64,000 nucleotides of DNA from Mycobacterium aquaticum. GTDB lineage: Bacteria; Actinomycetota; Actinomycetes; Mycobacteriales; Mycobacteriaceae. Below, one piece after another: positions 59,566 through 64,000 of the stretch. The notes below the pieces were generated by a model. That model was not told the origin of the DNA. It made no database searches and saw only the letters and a program-made list of their open reading frames with translations. How positions within the stretch are numbered: the stretch's first letter is position 1; each line of letters opens with the position of its first letter. The position numbers and the translations under genes are program-made. The stretch is from positions 52,684 through 116,683 of the forward strand of contig NZ_MVHF01000022.1 of assembly GCF_002086485.1 (NCBI RefSeq), written 5' to 3'.

Positions 59566-60096
59566 TTCGTTGTTGGGGATCTTCGCCAGATCTGCGTGTC
59601 GCGGACACCGGACCGGCCCCGCCGATCACGAGCACCTCGCCAGACGGCCGCGTAGGACCGCAGATGGCCGGCAGCGGGTTTGCTACCGGCGATCTTGGTG
59701 TGCTAGGCGAGGCGTACTTGTCGGTGGCTGGTGGTACACCCATAGATATAGCGCGACACGCGCCCTGCGATCGTTTGCGACACGCCGGGAGCGGGGCCTG
59801 CGGCGAGCTTACGACCTGGGAATTTCAAAAATGTTATTCAGAACATCTTGTATGGCTTCGGATGATCGGCCACTAGGTGTAGTGTCTGTGAGACCGACAG
59901 GCCACCACGGTTCGGGAGCCCGCCGGAGCGCAGCAAATCCGGCGGAATCGGTGTCAGCACCGGCCGGAGGGCGGCTTCCGGCGCCAGGAATTTTGGAGGG
60001 CTGGAGGTCGCTGAAGTTTAGCGAATGCAGTGATCCGACCAAGTTGCCAGTCCGGGTTCAGATCTTTCACTTACCGCAAGAGGAGCCGTACCGAAG
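59566..60096 (+). promoter_or_regulatory. Long upstream region of nrdHIE with NrdR-like box
   Basis: 530 bp without a convincing gene. At 59871-59884, CACTA-GGTG-TAGTG is a dyad resembling the NrdR repressor box; a clear second box at the usual spacing was not found. An A/T-rich stretch at 59821-59855 is likely promoter. Further on, CGCCGGA/TCCGGCG and GC-rich arms suggest a structured 5' leader of about 200 bases. No cobalamin-riboswitch core is visible. Confidence 0.45.
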
Positions 60097-60336
60097 ATGA
60101 CCGTCACCGTGTACACCAAGCCCGCATGCGTGCAGTGCAACGCCACCTACAAGGCGCTGGACAAGCAGGGCATCGCCTACGAGAAGGTGGACATCACGCT
60201 CGACAGTGAGGCCCGTGACTTCGTGATGGCGCTGGGTTACCTGCAGGCTCCGGTTGTCGTGGCCGGCAACGAGCACTGGTCGGGCTTCCGTCCGGACCGG
60301 ATCAAGGCGCTCAGCGGCGCAGCGGTCAGCGCGTAA
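60097..60336 (+). CDS. nrdH: NrdH-redoxin
   Basis: 79 residues, glutaredoxin-like with thioredoxin-type activity. Active site CVQC in TKPACVQCNATYKAL, the cis-Pro in LQAPVVV, and the WSGFRPD motif of NrdH. It reduces the class Ib ribonucleotide reductase. First gene of nrdH-nrdI-nrdE; AGAGGAG site 11 bases upstream. Confidence 0.95.
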   Translation: MTVTVYTKPACVQCNATYKALDKQGIAYEKVDITLDSEARDFVMALGYLQAPVVVAGNEHWSGFRPDRIKALSGAAVSA

Positions 60337-60374
60337 CGGAGGCAGTAACCACGGGGGTAAGGATCGGGGCCAGG

Positions 60375-60818
60375 ATGACCAATCTCGTCTACTTCTCCAG
60401 CGTCTCGGAAAACACTCACCGATTCGTCGAGAAGCTGGGCATCCCTGCGACCCGGATCCCTCTGCACGGCCGGATCGAGGTGGACGAGCCATTCGTCCTG
60501 ATCTTGCCGACCTATGGCGGAGGCCGTGCCACGCCGGACATCAACAACGGCGGTTACGTGCCCAAGCAGGTCATCGCGTTCCTCAACAACGAGCACAACA
60601 GGTCGTTGATCCGCGGCGTCATCGCCGCGGGCAACAACAACTTCGGTGCGGAGTTCGCCTACGCGGGCAATGTCGTCTCACGCAAGTGTGGCGTGCCGTA
60701 CCTGTATCGGTTCGAACTCATGGGTACCCCTGACGACGTGGAAGCCGTCCGTGCAGGGCTGGAAGACTTCTGGAAGGAACAGACGTGCCACCGACCGTCA
60801 CAGCTGCAGAGCCTGTAA
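60375..60818 (+). CDS. nrdI: NrdI flavodoxin-like protein
   Basis: 147 residues: NLVYFSSVSENTHRFVEKL (FMN phosphate loop), ILPTYGGGR, and IAAGNNNFGAEFAYAG. It delivers superoxide or a related oxidant to assemble the Mn-tyrosyl radical of NrdF. Its end overlaps the GTG start of nrdE by 34 bp. nrdF is not in the window, as expected from its separate location in mycobacteria. Confidence 0.95.
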   Translation: MTNLVYFSSVSENTHRFVEKLGIPATRIPLHGRIEVDEPFVLILPTYGGGRATPDINNGGYVPKQVIAFLNNEHNRSLIRGVIAAGNNNFGAEFAYAGNVVSRKCGVPYLYRFELMGTPDDVEAVRAGLEDFWKEQTCHRPSQLQSL

Positions 60819-62953
60819 GCGACAGCACGCACGCGCTTCCGGGGGAGACGGATTACCACGCCCTCAACGCGATGCTGAATCTGTACGACAAAGACGGCAA
60901 GATTCAGTTCGACAAGGACAAGCAGGCTGCGCGCGAGTACTTCCTGCAGCACGTCAACCAGAACACGGTCTTCTTCCACAGCCAGGACGAGAAGCTCGAC
61001 TACCTGATCGAGAAGAACTACTACGAGCGCGAAGTACTCGACCAGTACAGCCGCAACTTCGTGAAGTCGCTGCTGGACCGGGCCTACGCCAAGAAGTTCC
61101 GGTTCCCGACCTTCCTGGGCGCGTTCAAGTACTACACCAGCTACACGCTGAAGACCTTCGACGGCAAGCGCTACCTGGAACGGTTCGAAGACCGTGTCGT
61201 CATGGTCGCGCTGACCCTGGCGGCCGGTGACACGGACCTGGCCGAGAAGCTGGTCGACGAGATCATCGACGGCCGGTTCCAGCCGGCCACCCCGACGTTC
61301 CTCAACTCGGGCAAGAAGCAGCGCGGCGAGCCGGTGAGCTGCTTCCTGCTGCGCATCGAGGACAACATGGAGTCCATCGGGCGCTCCATCAACTCCGCAC
61401 TGCAGCTGTCCAAGCGTGGTGGCGGAGTTGCGTTGCTGCTGTCCAACATTCGCGAGCACGGCGCCCCGATCAAGAACATCGAGAACCAGTCCTCGGGTGT
61501 CATCCCGATCATGAAGCTGCTCGAGGACTCGTTCTCCTACGCCAACCAGCTCGGGGCGCGCCAGGGCGCGGGTGCGGTGTATCTGCACGCCCATCACCCC
61601 GACATCTACCGCTTCCTCGACACCAAGCGCGAGAACGCCGACGAGAAGATCCGGATCAAGACGCTGAGCCTCGGCGTGGTGATCCCGGACATCACCTTCG
61701 AGCTGGCCAAGAAGAACGAGGACATGTACCTGTTCTCGCCGTACGATGTCGAGCGCGTGTACGGTCTGCCGTTCGCTGACATCAACGTCACCGAGAAGTA
61801 CTACGAGATGGTCGACAACGCGCAGATCCGCAAGACCAAGATCAAGGCGCGCGAGTTCTTCCAGACCCTGGCCGAGTTGCAGTTCGAATCCGGCTACCCG
61901 TACATCATGTTCGAAGACACGGTGAACCGGGCCAACCCGATCGACGGCAAGATCACCCACAGCAATCTGTGCTCGGAGATCCTGCAGGTGTCGACGCCGT
62001 CGGTATTCAACGACGATCTGTCCTACGCGCAGGTGGGCAAGGACATCTCGTGCAACCTCGGCTCGCTCAACATCGCCAAGACCATGGATTCGCCGGACTT
62101 CGCGCAGACCATCGAGGTGGCCATCCGCGCGCTGACCGCGGTGAGCGATCAGACCCACATCTGGTCGGTGCCGTCGATCGAGCAGGGCAACAACAGCTCG
62201 CACGCGATCGGCCTGGGACAGATGAACCTGCACGGATATCTGGCCCGCGAGCGGATCTTCTATGGGTCTGAAGAGGGCATCGACTTCACGAACATCTACT
62301 TCTACACAGTGCTGTTCCACGCGCTGCGGGCGTCGAATCTCATCGCGATCGAACGCGGCACGCACTTCGGTGGGTTCGAGAAGTCGAAGTACGCCTCGGG
62401 TGAGTTCTTCGACAAGTACACCGAGCAGGTGTGGGAGCCGAAGACCGACAAGGTGCGGCAGATCTTCGTTGACGCCGGCATCCACGTTCCGACACAGGAT
62501 GATTGGCGCTCGCTCAAGGAATCTGTGCAGGCGCACGGGATCTACAACCAGAACCTGCAGGCCGTTCCGCCGACAGGGTCGATCTCATACATCAACCACT
62601 CGACGTCGTCGATCCACCCGGTGGCCAGCAAGATCGAGATCCGCAAGGAAGGCAAGATCGGCCGGGTCTACTACCCGGCGCCGTTCCTCACCAACGACAA
62701 CCTGGAGTACTACCAGGACGCGTATGAGATCGGCTACGAGAAGATCATCGACACCTACGCCGCGGCCACTCAGCACGTGGACCAGGGGCTCAGCCTGACG
62801 CTGTTCTTCAAAGACACCGCCAACACGCGTGACGTGAACAAGGCGCAGATCTACGCCTGGCGTAAGGGCATCAAGACGCTGTACTACATCCGGCTGCGAC
62901 AGATGGCTTTGGAAGGCACTGAAGTCGAAGGTTGCGTCAGCTGCATGCTCTAG
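60785..62953 (+). CDS. nrdE: Class Ib ribonucleotide reductase alpha subunit
   Basis: 722 residues. Catalytic text includes ATPTFLNSGKKQRGEPVSCF (first redox Cys), the central Cys/Asn region LCSEILQVSTPSVF with SCNLGSLNIAK, and the C-terminal redox pair in EGCVSCML. It reduces ribonucleoside diphosphates to deoxyribonucleotides with NrdF. GTG start with GGAAGGA, overlapping nrdI. An intrinsic terminator follows 17 bp after the stop. Confidence 0.96.
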   Translation: MPPTVTAAEPVSDSTHALPGETDYHALNAMLNLYDKDGKIQFDKDKQAAREYFLQHVNQNTVFFHSQDEKLDYLIEKNYYEREVLDQYSRNFVKSLLDRAYAKKFRFPTFLGAFKYYTSYTLKTFDGKRYLERFEDRVVMVALTLAAGDTDLAEKLVDEIIDGRFQPATPTFLNSGKKQRGEPVSCFLLRIEDNMESIGRSINSALQLSKRGGGVALLLSNIREHGAPIKNIENQSSGVIPIMKLLEDSFSYANQLGARQGAGAVYLHAHHPDIYRFLDTKRENADEKIRIKTLSLGVVIPDITFELAKKNEDMYLFSPYDVERVYGLPFADINVTEKYYEMVDNAQIRKTKIKAREFFQTLAELQFESGYPYIMFEDTVNRANPIDGKITHSNLCSEILQVSTPSVFNDDLSYAQVGKDISCNLGSLNIAKTMDSPDFAQTIEVAIRALTAVSDQTHIWSVPSIEQGNNSSHAIGLGQMNLHGYLARERIFYGSEEGIDFTNIYFYTVLFHALRASNLIAIERGTHFGGFEKSKYASGEFFDKYTEQVWEPKTDKVRQIFVDAGIHVPTQDDWRSLKESVQAHGIYNQNLQAVPPTGSISYINHSTSSIHPVASKIEIRKEGKIGRVYYPAPFLTNDNLEYYQDAYEIGYEKIIDTYAAATQHVDQGLSLTLFFKDTANTRDVNKAQIYAWRKGIKTLYYIRLRQMALEGTEVEGCVSCML

Positions 62954-62969
62954 GGGCGTCCTAGCTATA

Positions 62970-63006
62970 ACGCAGGCCAGGGGGAGATCCCCTGGCCTGC
63001 GTTTTT
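62970..63006 (+). terminator. Intrinsic terminator of nrdHIE
   Basis: 14-bp stem ACGCAGGCCAGGGG / CCCCTGGCCTGCGT with a 5-base loop and TTTTT: a textbook Rho-independent terminator. Confidence 0.92.
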
Positions 63007-63056
63007 GTTGGCCGGGACGTCCGCACACGACGTGCGGTCGGTGGTTCAATGCGCGC

Positions 63057-63461
63057 ATGACCGGTAGTCCGCCGTGGTGGATCTCGATCTCGCCCGAGGA
63101 GTTGGCGGCGACGATCCTGCCGCTGTTCTCCTACCCTCAGCTCTCACCGGACGTGTATGAAGGCTTCGCCATTTACAACATCGCCGTGTGGTGCAGGGCA
63201 GGTCGGTGGGCCGAACCCAAGTTCGTCTACCGGCACGGGAACCCATACACCGATCCCGACCTGCGGCCGATAGCGGAAGCTATCCAAGTCTTGGAGCAGT
63301 CCCGCCTACTCATGCGGTTCGTCGCAGGAGACTCCGCAACAGTTTCCGTTCCCGCACTCGGTCTGACCCGGCGAGGCATCCACGCACTGGAATCCAACAC
63401 CGTGCGGCAGCACCTCGGACTCCGCGACCTCGACACCGAGAAGTCCAATCCGCCAGGTTGA
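63057..63461 (+). CDS. Conserved-looking hypothetical protein, possible winged-helix
   Basis: 134 residues, no signal or membrane segment. N-terminal WWISISPEELAATILPLF, a helical centre, and a C-terminal part with EAIQVLEQSRLLMRF and LTRRGIHALESNTVRQHLGL that reads like the recognition helix and wing of a short winged-helix protein. ATG at 63057. It stands between the nrd terminator and the rRNA promoter. No family recognised. Confidence 0.7.
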   Translation: MTGSPPWWISISPEELAATILPLFSYPQLSPDVYEGFAIYNIAVWCRAGRWAEPKFVYRHGNPYTDPDLRPIAEAIQVLEQSRLLMRFVAGDSATVSVPALGLTRRGIHALESNTVRQHLGLRDLDTEKSNPPG

Positions 63462-63706
63462 CGGGCGGCCTGCCGAGTGTGCACTTCACGGCGCTTCGTA
63501 CGGTCGACGAGTCATGACCGGACTCGCCGGGGGAAATGCACACAAATTGTCGTTGTACGGCCGGCGAAAGGTAACCGGGCCGGTGCGCGCATTGTCAGGC
63601 CCGGCGGTAATTGGCCTGCCGTGGCTTGGACCCCTGTGTACGCGACGGCGAATGGCGCGACCTACAGCACCAGCAGGCGAAGCTGTCAGGTCACTGACCT
63701 GCGGAT

Positions 63707-63735
63707 TTGACTCGGTGTTGGTGCTGACGTAACTT
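63707..63735 (+). promoter_or_regulatory. rRNA operon promoter
   Basis: TTGACT (63707-63712), exactly 17 bp, TAACTT (63730-63735): a near-consensus sigma-A promoter about 135 bp before the rRNA leader boxes. The 245 bp between the previous gene and this site show no convincing gene; a weaker TTGTCG box at 63546 may be a second promoter. Confidence 0.75.
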
Positions 63736-63834
63736 ATTGCAGGTCCGAGCGACACGGTCTAGGCCGGGGAGTGAGGACGGAATCCGAGAGAGACGCTCAT
63801 TTCGGTGGGTCTTCTCACTGCCCGCACAAGGTCA

Positions 63835-64000
63835 GCGGCTTTTAGCCGCGGGATTGTTGCGCGGTTGGTTCGGGTGTGTTGTTTGAGAACTCAATAGTGT
63901 GTTTGGTGGTTTTTGTTTGTTGTTTTTTGGTTGCATTCTTTTTCCCGTTTAGGGTGTGACCTTTTGTTTTTTTGGATGCCAGTTTGTTGGTGTCTTTTTG
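63835..64000 (+). ncRNA. Pre-16S rRNA leader with antitermination boxes
   Basis: Perfect hairpin GCGGCT-TTT-AGCCGC (63835-63849, boxB-like), then the block GTGTTGTTTGAGAACTCAAT (63876-63895) and TAGTGTGTTTGGTGG, which is the boxA/boxC region found before 16S genes in mycobacteria. T-rich precursor sequence (TGGATGCCAGTTTGTTGGTG) follows to the window edge. The 16S gene itself must lie beyond base 64000. Confidence 0.88.

Noticed and set aside
59880..60090. Possible cobalamin riboswitch before nrdH
   Set aside because: No B12-box (GCCACTG-type) or other core element; class Ib nrd genes are not expected to have one.
60659..62536. 625-residue minus-strand frame opposite nrdE
   Set aside because: Val/Leu/Asp-rich shadow of a highly conserved gene; no start context.
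1..64000. CRISPR arrays, toxin-antitoxin pairs, phage or conjugation genes
   Set aside because: Looked for and not seen; no regularly spaced repeats and no recognisable proteins of these kinds.

Overview
The window is high-GC actinobacterial DNA, almost certainly from a rapidly growing mycobacterium (Mycolicibacterium type). The evidence is the codon usage, mycobacterium-type gene families, a mycobacterial rRNA leader at the right end, and gene order. From cstA to nrdE (39.6-63 kb) the order cstA, ligB, cyp136, TetR, SDR, dinB2, TetR, FMN reductase, nrdH-nrdI-nrdE follows the M. tuberculosis Rv3063-Rv3051c block as I know it, with extra genes inserted between the shared ones.

Region 1 (1-34.6 kb) is an accessory catabolic island. 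It holds a CoA-transferase, an acyl-CoA synthetase, six crotonase-fold proteins, two thiolases, two active-looking and two damaged amidohydrolase-2 proteins, an acyl-CoA dehydrogenase pair, short-chain and aldehyde dehydrogenases, a P450, an F420-type LLM oxidoreductase, an orphan acyl-CoA carboxyltransferase, and GntR/TetR regulators. The substrate cannot be read from sequence, but the content fits activation and beta-oxidation-like breakdown of a (probably cyclic) carboxylic acid. Eight or more promoter regions carry the same tandem operator, two TTACnGTAA-like 9-mers set 12 bp apart. It occurs only between 6 and 34.7 kb, so it defines the island as one regulon. The island is also eroding: two acyl-CoA synthetase genes, two amidohydrolase genes and one P450 gene survive only as deletion scars.

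An arsenic block (27.6-30.5 kb: arsC, acr3, arsR, cadI/arsI, second arsR) plus a bicupin gene sits inside the island, has its own ArsR-type operators and lacks the island operator. It looks like an insertion.

Region 2 (34.66-39.6 kb) is a complete hydroxyquinol cassette: TfdB-like FAD monooxygenase, maleylacetate reductase, intradiol dioxygenase and an AraC regulator, predicted to take resorcinol or a similar phenol to 3-oxoadipate. It is bounded by two direct copies of a 65-bp element, a 21-bp-arm hairpin plus an identical 18-bp flank.

Region 3 (39.6-63.5 kb) is mostly core: cstA-ybdD, ligB, a YqeY-like gene, a membrane-anchored sulfite-oxidase-fold protein, poxB, cyp136, a TetR-dinB2-ATPase operon and nrdHIE. 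Within it, a stand-alone copy of the LeuA allosteric domain is preceded by a predicted leaderless Leu-Val-Val leader peptide and a long hairpin, the layout of a transcription attenuator.

The last 300 bases hold an rRNA promoter and the pre-16S leader, so an rrn operon begins just beyond the window. No tRNA, CRISPR array, transposase or phage gene was seen.
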